DNA of 64,000 nt from JAMHWF01 sp964371405 (GCA_964371405.1 CAYJLV010000011.1:35441-99440), one strand, 5' to 3'. Shown: positions 53,752 through 62,480, counted from the first letter of the stretch. Numbers and translations: made by a program. Notes: generated by a model from the sequence alone, not told the origin.

Positions 53752-53893
53752 ATGCACGTGGCCGGTGAAGCCGTGCGGCGGCAGCCACTTGCACAGAGCG
53801 GCCGGGTCGATGAAGGCCTCGTAGACGCTCGGGCGGCGCGCGCAGGACGCGGTGCAGGCGGACGGTGCCAGTGGTCACGGTGGGTTGCTCCAT
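53752..53893 (-). pseudogene. Frameshifted, truncated SRPBCC/AHSA1-type gene
   Basis: Read leftward from an ATG at 53893 the frame gives MEQPTVTTGTVRLHRVLRAP and then PER. Near 53828 a one-base shift moves the continuation to the next frame, VYEAFIDPAALCKWLPPHGF followed by TGHVHE. Together these spell the beginning of AHSA1-like SRPBCC proteins ('TVRLHRVLxAPPERVYxAFxDPxAxxKWLPPxGFTGxVH'). The match ends at about 53752, so both a frameshift and a 3' deletion have destroyed the gene. It is transcribed in the direction of the neighbouring AraC gene's 3' end. Confidence 0.7.
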
Positions 53894-53925
53894 TGACGAT
53901 CAACCGCCACCGCCGACCATCGAAC

Positions 53926-54858
53926 TCAGAGCGGGGCCACGGGAACGCAAATATCGTACTCGAGCAACCCCGTCTGCGGATCGCACCTCGCATCTATGGG
54001 GTAGTACTCGAAACACGGGCGCGCATCGAGCTGAAGGCCGCTTGAAGGCAGCCAATCCCGCAGCAATGCGGACCAAGCTTCGCCGACCTCCGCAACCGAG
54101 CCCTTGAAGCGCAGCACTGCGTACTTGGCGCCGGCGATCGTCGTCTTCAGCGCGTTGCCGGACACGACGAAGTCGGCTGGAACTTCGGCGCAGGCATCGT
54201 ATCGACATTGCGCTGGCATCGTAATGCTTGGGTCATCATGACTGATGCCATAGCGCGGTTGCTCGAGCAGGTTGTTGACCGCTGCCCACGGATAGTAGGT
54301 CTCTTGCCAGAACTGGGAGACAGGCTCGCCATAGGACCCGAGGTGCCGGAGATAAGCGACGGTTGCCGGCTGCCGGTCAACGAGTTTCACGTTCATGATC
54401 GCCTTCGATAGTGGTTTGGGAGAGGCCTCATGTTTCGACGAAATGACCGAGGATTCCTGATCGAACTTGCCATCCGCCTGACCCTGCTTGCTTTCTCTGG
54501 TGCGCCGCTCGGACTCCTGCTTTCGCCATGAGGTTGGGGGGCAACCAAATCTGCCTCTGAATGCCCGCGCGAATGCTTCTCCGGAACCAAAACCGACGGA
54601 AAGGGCAATCTGAAGCACTGCCACTCGAGGCTGCGAAATCAAGCGCATCGCTGCAACCTCAACCCGTCTGCGATGCAAGTAGTCGCCCACCGTCTCACCC
54701 ATCCATGCCGAGAAGATCCGATGGAAGTGGAATGGAGAGAAGTGAGCTACGGCGGCAATCACTTCCAGATTCAGAGTTTGATCAAGATGCTTGTCGATGT
54801 GCTCGACCACCTTGTGCATCCGAATCTCGTACTCAGCGCGACTGTTCGAGAAGACCAT
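53926..54858 (-). CDS. AraC-family regulator with GyrI-like effector domain
   Basis: A 310-residue protein. The N-terminal AraC double HTH is EYEIRMHKVVEHIDKHLDQTLNLEVIAAVAHFSPFHFHRIFSAWMGETVGDYLHRRRVEVAAMRL...VGFGSGEAFARAFRGRFGCPPTSWR. After a charged linker comes a C-terminal GyrI-like (AraC_E_bind) domain (VKLVDRQPATVAYLRHLGSYGEPVSQFWQE... AKYAVLRFKGSV... RPCFEYYPIDARCDPQTGLLEYDICVPV), a fold that binds hydrophobic drugs. I chose the start at 54858, where AraC homology begins; the open frame extends to 55035. Base composition is clearly lower in GC than the neighbours, suggesting acquisition by transfer. Confidence 0.88.
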   Translation of the reverse strand: MVFSNSRAEYEIRMHKVVEHIDKHLDQTLNLEVIAAVAHFSPFHFHRIFSAWMGETVGDYLHRRRVEVAAMRLISQPRVAVLQIALSVGFGSGEAFARAFRGRFGCPPTSWRKQESERRTRESKQGQADGKFDQESSVISSKHEASPKPLSKAIMNVKLVDRQPATVAYLRHLGSYGEPVSQFWQETYYPWAAVNNLLEQPRYGISHDDPSITMPAQCRYDACAEVPADFVVSGNALKTTIAGAKYAVLRFKGSVAEVGEAWSALLRDWLPSSGLQLDARPCFEYYPIDARCDPQTGLLEYDICVPVAPL

Positions 54859-55092
54859 CTCGCGCCGATGCGGATCATCATGTCGAAGCACCACTGCTGG
54901 TCCTTGCGTGTCCGAGGCATCTCGGTGAATTGCTTGCCGCAGGCAGCCGGCGAGCGGGCCGATCACCTTCTCGAACCCAAGCTTGCACGCTGCCTTCAGC
55001 GCCTCGGCGCCGGAGACTCGCGGAAGTTCAGGCAAGGGCGGGAACGGCTTCCTCCACTTGTGTCTGGCGGCTATTGTCGCTCGCTCACGCCC

Positions 55093-55578
55093 TCACCGCC
55101 GCACCGCGACGAACTCCCCGCTGAGCTGCGCCCCGGCCTGCCCGGCATCGTCGAGCAGCGTCGCATCGACGACGATTCGCGCCCTGCCCTTGCGGTCCAG
55201 CGCCTCGGCGAACTCCTGCCACGCACCGGCGCCCGCCGCGAAGCCGGCGCGCGCCGTGACGCGGCCCGCGATCGGGCGCAGGTAGGTCATCCGGTGGCGG
55301 TGCACGACGAGGCTGCCGGCGACGCGCTCGGCCTGCATGCGCGTGTGCAGCAGCGACCAGGCGGCGATCAGCGCGAGCGCGGCGCCGCTGCCGCCGAACA
55401 GCGTGCCGTGCACGTTGATGTTGGGCTCGAGCGGCGCGCTCACGGCGACGGCATCGGCGCCGACTTCGAGCACGCTCACCTGCATGAAGGCGGCCAGCGG
55501 GATGTGCTCGCGCAGATAGGCCTCGTGCGCGCGACGCGCCGCGTCGCTCGCTTCGTCGTCGTACCGCGTCGTCGTCAT
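55093..55578 (-). CDS. YiiD-like thioesterase-domain protein
   Basis: A 161-residue hotdog-fold protein (YiiD C-terminal/'thioesterase domain-containing' family). The core is HIPLAAFMQVSVLEVGADAVAVSAPLEPNINVHGTLFGGSGAALALIAAWSLLHTRM, with the family's N-x-HGTLFGGS loop, then SLVVHRHRMTYLRPIAGRVTARA. The substrate is unknown. Its ATG overlaps the waaA stop (ATGA), so it is the last gene of the LPS operon transcript. Confidence 0.85.
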   Translation of the reverse strand: MTTTRYDDEASDAARRAHEAYLREHIPLAAFMQVSVLEVGADAVAVSAPLEPNINVHGTLFGGSGAALALIAAWSLLHTRMQAERVAGSLVVHRHRMTYLRPIAGRVTARAGFAAGAGAWQEFAEALDRKGRARIVVDATLLDDAGQAGAQLSGEFVAVRR

Positions 55579-56915
55579 CGTGTCATCGTCGAGCTGCTTG
55601 GCGTGGTCGCCGCCACGTCGGCGATGCGCCGTGCCATGCGTCGCGCCGCGCCGCGGTGCTGCGCCGCGAAGGCGAGCGCGTGGCGCGCCATCGCGGCATT
55701 GGCGCCCGGCCGCGTCAGCGCGGCCGCCTCGCGCACGCCTTCGCCGATGTCAGCGACGCGCAGTGCCGAGCCGGCGGCGATCGACAGCTCCGCCGCCTCG
55801 GCGAAGTTGTAGGTGTGCGGCCCCATCACGACGGGCGTGCCGCAGGCGGCGGCCTCGATCAGGTTCTGCCCGCCCAGCGGCGCGTAGCTGCCGCCAAGCA
55901 GCGCGACCTCGGCCGCCGCGTAGTAGGCCGCCATCTCGCCCATCGAGTCGCCGAGCCAGATGTCGGCTTCGAGTGCAGCGGCGTCGGGAGCGTCGGCGCC
56001 CCAATGGCTGCGCCGCGCGATCGAGCAGCCGGCCTGCGCGACCAGCGCCGCCACCTCGTCGAAGCGCTGCGGATGGCGCGGCACGACGAGCAACCTCGGC
56101 TGCGCGTCGCCGATGCCCGCCAGCGCGCGCCACGCGGCGAGCAGCGGCCCCTCCTCGCCTTCGCGCGTGCTGGCGGCCAGCACGATCGGCCGCGTGCCGC
56201 TCGCCGCACGCCAGGCGCGACCGCGCTCGAGTTGCGCGGCGTCGGGCGCCATGTCGAATTTCAGGTTGCCGCAGACCTCAACGCGGCGCGCGCCGCTGGC
56301 GCGCAGCCGCTCGGCGTCGGCCTCGGTCTGCGCCAGCACAAGGGCAAGGCTCTCGACGGCGGGCCGCAGCAGCACCTGCAGCCGCTCGCCCTTGCGCGCG
56401 CTCTTCTGCGACAGGCGCGCATTCGCCAGCACGACGGGCACATCGTGCGTGCGCGCCGCGTGCAGCAGGCCGGGCCAGATCTCCGTTTCCATCAGCACGC
56501 CGACCGCCGGGCGGAAAGCCTCGATGAAGCGCCGCGCGGCGCCCGCCGTGTCGTAAGGCATCCAGACCTGGCGATCACCTTCGCGCAGCAGCGCGGCGCC
56601 GGCCTCGCGACCGGTCGCCGTGCCGCAGGTCAGCAACAGGCGCATCCCCGGCCGCGTTTCGCGCAGCGCAGCGATCAGTGCCGCGGCGGCGCGCGTCTCG
56701 CCGAGCGAGACGGCGTGAACCCAGACCCAGCCGGTACCCATCGCACCGTCCGCCGCCGCGCCGTAGCGGCCGAGCCGCTCGCCGATGGAGTGGCGGTAGA
56801 GCGGCTCGGCGCGCCCGCGCAGCCACAGCTTCACCAGGTAGGCCGGCGTCGCCAGCGCGAGCAGCGCTGCATAGGCGCGCCGCGCGAGCGCCCGGCGCCA
56901 GGGCTGCATCGGCAT
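55575..56915 (-). CDS. waaA: 3-deoxy-D-manno-octulosonic acid transferase
   Basis: A 446-residue WaaA (KdtA) that adds Kdo to lipid IVA at the inner membrane. The N-terminal membrane-associated helix (AYAALLALATPAYLVKLWLRGR) is followed by the GT-B fold with WVWVHAVSLGETRAAAALIAAL (catalytic Glu in SLGE), PVGVLMETEIWPGLL, VLANARLSQKSARKGERL and the C-terminal nucleotide site GGSYAPLGGQNLIEAAACGTPVVMGPHTYNF. The start shares a base with the waaC stop. Confidence 0.96.
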   Translation of the reverse strand: MPMQPWRRALARRAYAALLALATPAYLVKLWLRGRAEPLYRHSIGERLGRYGAAADGAMGTGWVWVHAVSLGETRAAAALIAALRETRPGMRLLLTCGTATGREAGAALLREGDRQVWMPYDTAGAARRFIEAFRPAVGVLMETEIWPGLLHAARTHDVPVVLANARLSQKSARKGERLQVLLRPAVESLALVLAQTEADAERLRASGARRVEVCGNLKFDMAPDAAQLERGRAWRAASGTRPIVLAASTREGEEGPLLAAWRALAGIGDAQPRLLVVPRHPQRFDEVAALVAQAGCSIARRSHWGADAPDAAALEADIWLGDSMGEMAAYYAAAEVALLGGSYAPLGGQNLIEAAACGTPVVMGPHTYNFAEAAELSIAAGSALRVADIGEGVREAAALTRPGANAAMARHALAFAAQHRGAARRMARRIADVAATTPSSSTMTR

Positions 56916-57928
56916 CAGCGCGCGGCCGCACGCGGCGGCACCAGCACCTCGCGGCACGCGGCCCACACGGCGTCGGGCGTCGGGTGCGGGCTCGCCTGGA
57001 CGGCGACCTGATGGCGGTGGCCGTGCGCCGCCTGCGGGCCGCTGCGCCACGCCGTCTGCGCGTTGTGGATCTGCACGTGCGGCAGGTCGAGCGCGACGGC
57101 CAGGCGGCTCAGCCCGCTGTCGGTGCCGATCACGCCGACCATCGTCGCGAAGCGGTCGGCAATCGCATCGAGGCGCAGCGTCGGCCACACCTCGACCTGC
57201 GGGTCGCGCTCGAACTGCAGCGCGGCCGCGATCAGCTCGGCACGTGTCTGCTCGGCCTCGTTGCCCTGCGGCAGCGCGATGCGCCAGCCGTCGGCAAGCA
57301 GCCGCCTGGCCAGCGTGAGCCAGTGCGCCTGCGGCCAGAGCCTGTGCTCGTCTGACGCACCGTGCACCAGCGCCACCGTCGGCGAGCGCTCGCGCGAGGC
57401 GGCGTCGGGCGTCGCGCGCAGGCCGTGGCGCGGCAGCCCCTGCACGGCATGGCCGAGCGCCTGCGCCACGACGCCGCGCGCGACGTCGATCGCATGGCAG
57501 CGCGGCGGCACGCGGATCGGCCGCTCGACGAACCAGCGCGCGGCCGGCTCCCAGCTCGCGCCTTCAGTGGCGTTGCCGATGCCGCAGCGCCGCCCGCCGG
57601 GAGCGAGGCGCGCCGCGCGCGCGATGAAGGCCGACTCGGCGCGGCCGTGCAGGTCGATCACGGCGTCGTAGGGCTCGCGCCGCAGCAACTGGCGCAGCGC
57701 CTTGTACTCGCCGCGCACGCGCGACGTCCACCAGCCCTGGCGCCAGCGCGCCAGCGGCGCGGCGTGCACCTGCGCCACGTGGTCGACGCGCCTGACCAGC
57801 GGCGCATACGCCGGCTCGACGACCCACTCGATGCGCGCGCCGGCGTGCGCGGCGGCAATGTCCTGCACCGCCGGCATCGCATGCACGACGCCGCCGAGCG
57901 ACGAGGGTTGGACGATCAGGATGCGCAA
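56915..57928 (-). CDS. waaC: Lipopolysaccharide heptosyltransferase I homologue with altered active site
   Basis: A 337-residue GT9 heptosyltransferase; WaaC transfers the first L-glycero-D-manno-heptose to Kdo. It starts at a TTG (57928), giving MRILIVQPSSLGGVVHAMPA. In characterised WaaC the block reads SSLGDV/MGDV with catalytic Asp13; here residue 13 is Gly. The second-substrate lysine (E. coli Lys192, in 'DDKxWP') is Arg196 (DEHRLWPQ), while the nucleotide-side aspartate is kept (GTDSGLSRLA, Asp270). The remaining fold is normal (AVIDLHGRAESAFIARAA, VALVHGAS). Activity may be changed or lost. It sits 24 bases after the phosphomannomutase gene and is coupled to waaA. Confidence 0.88.
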   Translation of the reverse strand: MRILIVQPSSLGGVVHAMPAVQDIAAAHAGARIEWVVEPAYAPLVRRVDHVAQVHAAPLARWRQGWWTSRVRGEYKALRQLLRREPYDAVIDLHGRAESAFIARAARLAPGGRRCGIGNATEGASWEPAARWFVERPIRVPPRCHAIDVARGVVAQALGHAVQGLPRHGLRATPDAASRERSPTVALVHGASDEHRLWPQAHWLTLARRLLADGWRIALPQGNEAEQTRAELIAAALQFERDPQVEVWPTLRLDAIADRFATMVGVIGTDSGLSRLAVALDLPHVQIHNAQTAWRSGPQAAHGHRHQVAVQASPHPTPDAVWAACREVLVPPRAAAR

Positions 57929-57952
57929 GGCCGGGGGACTGCGCTGTGCAGG

Positions 57953-59344
57953 TCAGTGGGCCGCCGCGCCGACGTGCGCATCGGGCTTGACGGTCTTCAG
58001 CACGCCCATGAACTGGGCGCGGATGCGCTCCAGCGCCTCGGGCGTGTGGCCCTCGAAGCGCAGCACCAGCACCGGCGTCGTGTTCGACGCGCGGATCAGG
58101 CCGAAGCCGTCGGCGTACTCGGCGCGCAGGCCGTCGATCGTGATCACTTCGACGGCGCCGGGGAAGGTCGCCGTCGCACGCAGCGTGTCGATCACGCGCG
58201 CCGGCTCGCCCTCGGCGCAGGCGACGTTGAGCTCCGGCGTGTTGTACGCGGTCGGCAGCTTGTTGAGCACCGCGCTCGGATCCTTCACGCGCGACAGAAT
58301 CTCGAGCAGCCGCGCCGCGGTGTAGGTCGCGTCGTCGAAGCCGTACCAGCGCTCCTTGAAGAAAATGTGGCCGCTCATCTCGCCGGCCAGCGGCGAGCCC
58401 GTTTCCTTGAGCTTGGCCTTGATCAGCGAGTGCCCCGTCTTCCACATCAGCGGCCGGCCGCCGGCGGCGCGGATCAGCGGTGCGAGGCGCTGCGTGCACT
58501 TCACGTCGAAGATGATCGGCGCGCCCTTGTTGCGCTTGAGCACGTCGGTCGCGAACAGCATCAACTGGCGGTCGGGGTAGATGATCTGGCCGTCCCGGGT
58601 GACGACGCCGAGGCGGTCGCCGTCGCCGTCGAAGGCCAGGCCGATCTCGGCGTCGGTCGTCTGCACCGTGCGGATCAGGTCGGCCAGGTTCTCGGGCTTG
58701 CTCGGGTCCGGGTGGTGGTTCGGAAAGTCGCCGTCGACCTCGGAGTAGAGCTCGGTCACGTCGCAGCCGAGCGCGCGCAGGATGCCCGGCGCCGACGCGC
58801 CGCAGATGCCGTTGCCCGAGTCGACGACGATCTTCATCGGCCGCGCGAGCCGGCAGTCGCTCACGATGCGGTGCGAATACTCGGCGAGGATATCCATGCG
58901 GCCGAGGCGGCCCGCGCCCTGCGCGTAGTCCTCGGCCTCGATGCGGCGGCGCAGGCCCTGGATCTCGTCGCCGTAGATCGCGCGGCCGGCGAGCACCATC
59001 TTGAAGCCGTTGTAGTCCTTCGGGTTGTGGCTGCCCGTGACCTGGATGCCGCTCGAGCAGCCATGCTCGGCGCGCGTCGCGGCGGCGTAGTAGAGCATCG
59101 GCGTCGTCACCATGCCGAGGTCGACGACGTCGAGCCCGGTGGAGCGGATGCCGCGCGCCAGCGCCGCGACGAGGCCCGGCCCCGAGAGCCGGCCGTCGCG
59201 GCCGACGACGACGGCCTGCTCGCCCGCCTTGCGCGCCTCGCTGCCGAAGGCGCGGCCGAGGTGTTCGGCAACCGTTTCGTCGATCGTGCTGGCGACGATG
59301 CCGCGCACGTCGTAGGCCTTGAAGATGGATGCGTCGACTCGCAT
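57953..59344 (-). CDS. Phosphomannomutase/phosphoglucomutase (AlgC-like)
   Basis: A 463-residue alpha-D-phosphohexomutase. It begins IFKAYDVRGIV, the catalytic phosphoserine is in VTGSHNPKDYNGFK, the metal loop is AFDGDGDRLGVV, the sugar-binding loop GEMSGHIFF, and the C-terminal phosphate-binding site RASNTTPVLVLRFEG. It makes mannose-1-P or glucose-1-P for LPS core, exopolysaccharide or nucleotide sugars. It is the first gene of the leftward operon with waaC, waaA and the thioesterase. The divergent Ada-AlkA gene starts 137 bases away. Confidence 0.95.
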   Translation of the reverse strand: MRVDASIFKAYDVRGIVASTIDETVAEHLGRAFGSEARKAGEQAVVVGRDGRLSGPGLVAALARGIRSTGLDVVDLGMVTTPMLYYAAATRAEHGCSSGIQVTGSHNPKDYNGFKMVLAGRAIYGDEIQGLRRRIEAEDYAQGAGRLGRMDILAEYSHRIVSDCRLARPMKIVVDSGNGICGASAPGILRALGCDVTELYSEVDGDFPNHHPDPSKPENLADLIRTVQTTDAEIGLAFDGDGDRLGVVTRDGQIIYPDRQLMLFATDVLKRNKGAPIIFDVKCTQRLAPLIRAAGGRPLMWKTGHSLIKAKLKETGSPLAGEMSGHIFFKERWYGFDDATYTAARLLEILSRVKDPSAVLNKLPTAYNTPELNVACAEGEPARVIDTLRATATFPGAVEVITIDGLRAEYADGFGLIRASNTTPVLVLRFEGHTPEALERIRAQFMGVLKTVKPDAHVGAAAH

Positions 59345-59481
59345 GAGGTGGCATTCCCGGGATGGCGTTGCGGCCGATTGTAGGCAGCCGACCTTGACGC
59401 CGCCCTGACGCACCCGGCCCCGACGCAGGGACAGGTCCGGAAACGGCCAGTCGCCGCTGCGCCCGCGCCTATCATGGCCGC

Positions 59482-61041
59482 ATGCCCTTCGACCCCGACG
59501 TCGCCTACCAGGCCGTGCAGGCGCGCGACGCACGCTTCGACGGACGGCTGTTCGTCGGCGTCACCTCGACCGGCGTCTACTGCCGGCCGATCTGCCGTGT
59601 ACGCACGCCGCGACGCGAGAACTGCCGCTGGTTCGAGACGGCGGCGCAGGCCGAGGCGCAGGCCTTCCGGCCCTGCCTGAAGTGCCGGCCCGAGGTCGCG
59701 CCGGGACCCGGCACGGCGTGGTCGGTGATGGACGCCTCGGGCACGCTGGCGCGCCAGGCCGCCGAGCGGCTCGACGCCCTGGCCGGCGAGGCCGGCGACG
59801 ACACCGCTCCGGTGATCGCGGCACTGGCGGCGCGCCTGGGCGTGACGGACCGCCACCTGCGCCGCATCTTCGTCGCCGAGCACGGCGTGACGCCGCTGCA
59901 GTACCTGCAGACGCGGCGCCTGCTGCTGGCCAAGCAGTTGCTGACCGACAGCCGCCTGCCGGTGACGCAGGTCGCGCTGGCGAGCGGGTTTCGCAGCGTG
60001 CGGCGCTTCAACGCGGCATTTGCCGAGCGCTATCGGCTGAGCCCGGGTCGCCTGCGCCGCGCCGGCGCGGCCGCAGCGTTCGGCGGCGACGGCGATGCGC
60101 GCGTCGAAATGACGCTGGGCTGGCGCCCGCCGCTCGACGCGACCGCGCTGCTGCGCTTCTTCGCGCAGCGCGCACTTGAGGGTATTGAGTCCGTCGATCT
60201 CGACGCGCTGACGCTGCGCCGATCAGTGCCGGCCGGCGCGTTGTGCGCGGCGCCGGGCTGGATCGAGGTGCGCTTCATTCCCGAGCGTGCCCAGTTGCGT
60301 GTCGGCCTCGCGCCGGCGCTCGCCGGCGCCAGCGCGCGCGCGGCGCGCGCGGTGCGGCGCTGGTTCGATCTCGACGCCTCGCCCGACGTGATCGAAGGCG
60401 CGCTGCGCGGGCTGCCCTGCGGGGCCGCTGGCGCGCACCTGCCCGGCGAGGGGGCCGGAATGCGGCTTTCAGGCGAGGGTTCGGGAACGCGCCTGCCCGG
60501 CGCGTTGGACGGCTTCGAACTCGCCGTGCGCGCCGTGCTCGGCCAGCGCGTCACGGTGGCGGCGGCGCGCACGCTGGCGCGACGCATCGCGCTGCGCTTG
60601 GGCACGCCCGTCGCGACGCCGTGGCCGGGGATCGATCTCGCCTTCCCGACGCCGGAGGCCATCACCGCTGCAGCGCCCGATGCGATCGGCGAACTCGGCG
60701 TGATGCGCCAGCAGGTCGCGGCGATCCAGGCCGTGGCGGCGGCTTGGCCCGAGCTGCTGCAGATCGCCGCCGCGCCGCTGCCGCTGGCCGCGCGGGCGCA
60801 GGCGCTCGTCGAGCGCCTCGATGCGCTGCCCGGCATCGGCGCGTGGACGGCGCACTACATCGCGATGCGCTGGCTCGGCTGGTCCGACGCCTTCCCGCCC
60901 GGCGACGTGGCCGTGCTCAACGCGCTCGGCCTGGCGCGCAATGGCGCCGCGCTGCGCACCGCCGAAACCATGTCGCAGGCTTGGCGGCCGTGGCGCGCCT
61001 ACGCAGTGCTGCGCCTGTGGCAAACCCTGGAGCAACGATGA
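59482..61041 (+). CDS. Ada N-terminal/AlkA fusion: 3-methyladenine DNA glycosylase with methyl sensor
   Basis: A 519-residue fusion. Residues 1-75 form the Ada zinc domain (Cys34, Cys38, Cys65, Cys68; Cys34 matches the methylphosphotriester-accepting cysteine). Residues 95-190 are an AraC-type HTH (LAARLGVTDRHLRRIFVAEHGVTPLQYLQ..., VALASGFRSVRRFNAAF). Residues 205-519 are an AlkA glycosylase with LGQRVTVAAARTLARR, the HhH motif LPGIGAWTAHYIAMR and catalytic Asp in FPPGDVAVLNALGL. Between the AlkA subdomains a 9-residue unit is repeated three times (318-344). It senses DNA methylation, regulates the adaptive response and excises 3-methyladenine. Its stop overlaps the ogt start. Confidence 0.94.
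   Translation: MPFDPDVAYQAVQARDARFDGRLFVGVTSTGVYCRPICRVRTPRRENCRWFETAAQAEAQAFRPCLKCRPEVAPGPGTAWSVMDASGTLARQAAERLDALAGEAGDDTAPVIAALAARLGVTDRHLRRIFVAEHGVTPLQYLQTRRLLLAKQLLTDSRLPVTQVALASGFRSVRRFNAAFAERYRLSPGRLRRAGAAAAFGGDGDARVEMTLGWRPPLDATALLRFFAQRALEGIESVDLDALTLRRSVPAGALCAAPGWIEVRFIPERAQLRVGLAPALAGASARAARAVRRWFDLDASPDVIEGALRGLPCGAAGAHLPGEGAGMRLSGEGSGTRLPGALDGFELAVRAVLGQRVTVAAARTLARRIALRLGTPVATPWPGIDLAFPTPEAITAAAPDAIGELGVMRQQVAAIQAVAAAWPELLQIAAAPLPLAARAQALVERLDALPGIGAWTAHYIAMRWLGWSDAFPPGDVAVLNALGLARNGAALRTAETMSQAWRPWRAYAVLRLWQTLEQR
60433..60513 (+). repeat. Three in-frame 27-bp repeats within the AlkA domain
   Basis: They encode AHLPGEGAG, MRLSGEGSG and TRLPGALDG (residues 318-344), an imperfect 9-residue repeat inserted just before the DGFELAVRAVLGQ helix. 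The insertion probably forms a loop and is likely to vary between strains. Confidence 0.65.
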
Positions 61042-61556
61042 AGACTCCCCGCTCTCCCTATACCGCGCAGGCGGCGTTCGACTCGCCGCTCGGCCGCATC
61101 ACGCTCGCCCGCACCGCGGCGGGCCTGGCCGGCCTGTGGTTCGACGGCCAGAAGCACGCGCCGCCGTGGATCGACGCGCCGCGCCGCGACGACGACGCCC
61201 TGCTCGCCGACGCAGCGCGCCAGCTCGCCGAGTTCTGGGGCGGCCGGCGCACCGTGTTCGAGCTGCCGCTCGACGCGCAGGGCACGCCGTTCCAGCGCAG
61301 CGTGTGGGACGCGCTGCGAGCCATCCCCTGCGGCCGCACGACGAGCTACGGCGCCGTGGCGCGCAGCATCGGCGCCGCCGCGGCGGTGCGCGCCGTCGGC
61401 GCGGCGGTGGGGCGCAACCCGATCGGCATCGTCGTGCCCTGCCACCGCGTGCTCGGCAGCGACGGCTCGATGACGGGCTATGCCGGCGGGCTGGACCGCA
61501 AGGCGGCGCTGCTGCAGCTCGAAAGCGGCCAGCTGCCCTTGCGCGCCGCCGCGTGA
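61038..61556 (+). CDS. ogt: Methylated-DNA--protein-cysteine methyltransferase
   Basis: A 172-residue O6-alkylguanine-DNA alkyltransferase. The active-site motif IVVPCHRVLGSDGSMTGYAGG has acceptor Cys135, the DNA-binding helix is in FQRSVWDALRAIPCGRTTSYGAVARSIG, and the Asn hinge is in AVGRNPIGIVVPCHR. It repairs O6-methylguanine by suicide transfer. It is translationally coupled to the Ada-AlkA gene (ATGA), forming a complete alkylation-repair pair. Confidence 0.96.
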   Translation: MKTPRSPYTAQAAFDSPLGRITLARTAAGLAGLWFDGQKHAPPWIDAPRRDDDALLADAARQLAEFWGGRRTVFELPLDAQGTPFQRSVWDALRAIPCGRTTSYGAVARSIGAAAAVRAVGAAVGRNPIGIVVPCHRVLGSDGSMTGYAGGLDRKAALLQLESGQLPLRAAA

Positions 61557-62449
61557 AGGCGCGCGACGCGCTCACGCTCGTCGTGCTCGCCGCGCTGTGG
61601 GGCGCGTCGTTCCTGTTCATGCGGCTGGACGCGCGCGACTTCGGGCCGGTCGCGCTGGCAGCGGTTCGCGTCGGCATCGCGAGCGCCGTGCTGCTGCCGC
61701 TGCTGCTCGCGCGCGGCCACGCGCGGGTGCTGCGCGCGCACTGGCGCGCCGTGTTCGTCGTCGGCGTGCTCAGCTCGGCGCTGCCGTTCGTGCTGTTCGG
61801 TGGCGCCGCGCTGTCGCTGTCGGCCGGCCTGCTGTCGATCTTCAACGCGACGGCGCCGCTGTGGGGCGCACTCGTCGCCTGGCTCTGGCTGCGCGACACG
61901 CTGGTGCCGCTGCGCGTGCTGGGGCTGGCGGTCGGCTTCGCCGGCGTCGTCGGCCTGACGTGGAGCCAGGGCGACCCGGCATCGGGCGGAGGCGCGGGCG
62001 GCTGGCCGATCGCAGCGGCGCTGGGCGCCACGCTGTGCTACGGCATCGCCGCCTGCGCAACGAAACGCCACCTGACGGGTGTGCCGCCGATCGCGCTGGC
62101 GGCAGGCAGCCAGCTCGGCGCGGCGGCGGTGCTCGTCGTGCCGGCGGTGCTGATGTGGCCGGCGACGCAGCCGCCCGCAACGGCATGGTGGGCCGCGATC
62201 GGCCTCGGCGTGCTGAGTACCGGACTGGCGTACTTCCTCTACTTCCAGCTCATCGCTCGCGTCGGACCGGCGAACGCGATCGCCGTCACCTACCTGATCC
62301 CCGTGTTCGCGATGCTGTGGGGCGGGCTGTTCCTCGGCGAGGCCGTCAGCGGCGCGATGCTCGCCGGCGGCGCCGTGATCCTCGCCGGCACCGCGCTCGC
62401 GACCGGCTTCGTAGGGGCGCGCGCCCGCACGCCCCGCCCCGCCGCGTGA
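61553..62449 (+). CDS. DMT (EamA) family transporter
   Basis: A 298-residue protein of ten predicted helices in two EamA repeats. The first repeat has LTLVVLAALWGASFLFMRLDARDFGPVALAAVRVGIASAVLLPLLL, the second GVLSTGLAYFLYFQLIARVGPANAIAVTYLIPVFAMLWGGLFLGE. Members export amino acids or metabolites; the substrate is unknown. The GTG start at 61553 overlaps the ogt stop (GTGA), so it is in the repair operon, a position seen for other EamA genes without known functional meaning. Confidence 0.9.
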   Translation: MKARDALTLVVLAALWGASFLFMRLDARDFGPVALAAVRVGIASAVLLPLLLARGHARVLRAHWRAVFVVGVLSSALPFVLFGGAALSLSAGLLSIFNATAPLWGALVAWLWLRDTLVPLRVLGLAVGFAGVVGLTWSQGDPASGGGAGGWPIAAALGATLCYGIAACATKRHLTGVPPIALAAGSQLGAAAVLVVPAVLMWPATQPPATAWWAAIGLGVLSTGLAYFLYFQLIARVGPANAIAVTYLIPVFAMLWGGLFLGEAVSGAMLAGGAVILAGTALATGFVGARARTPRPAA

Positions 62450-62480
62450 CGGCGACGGCCGCGCGGCCGAGAATACCGTG

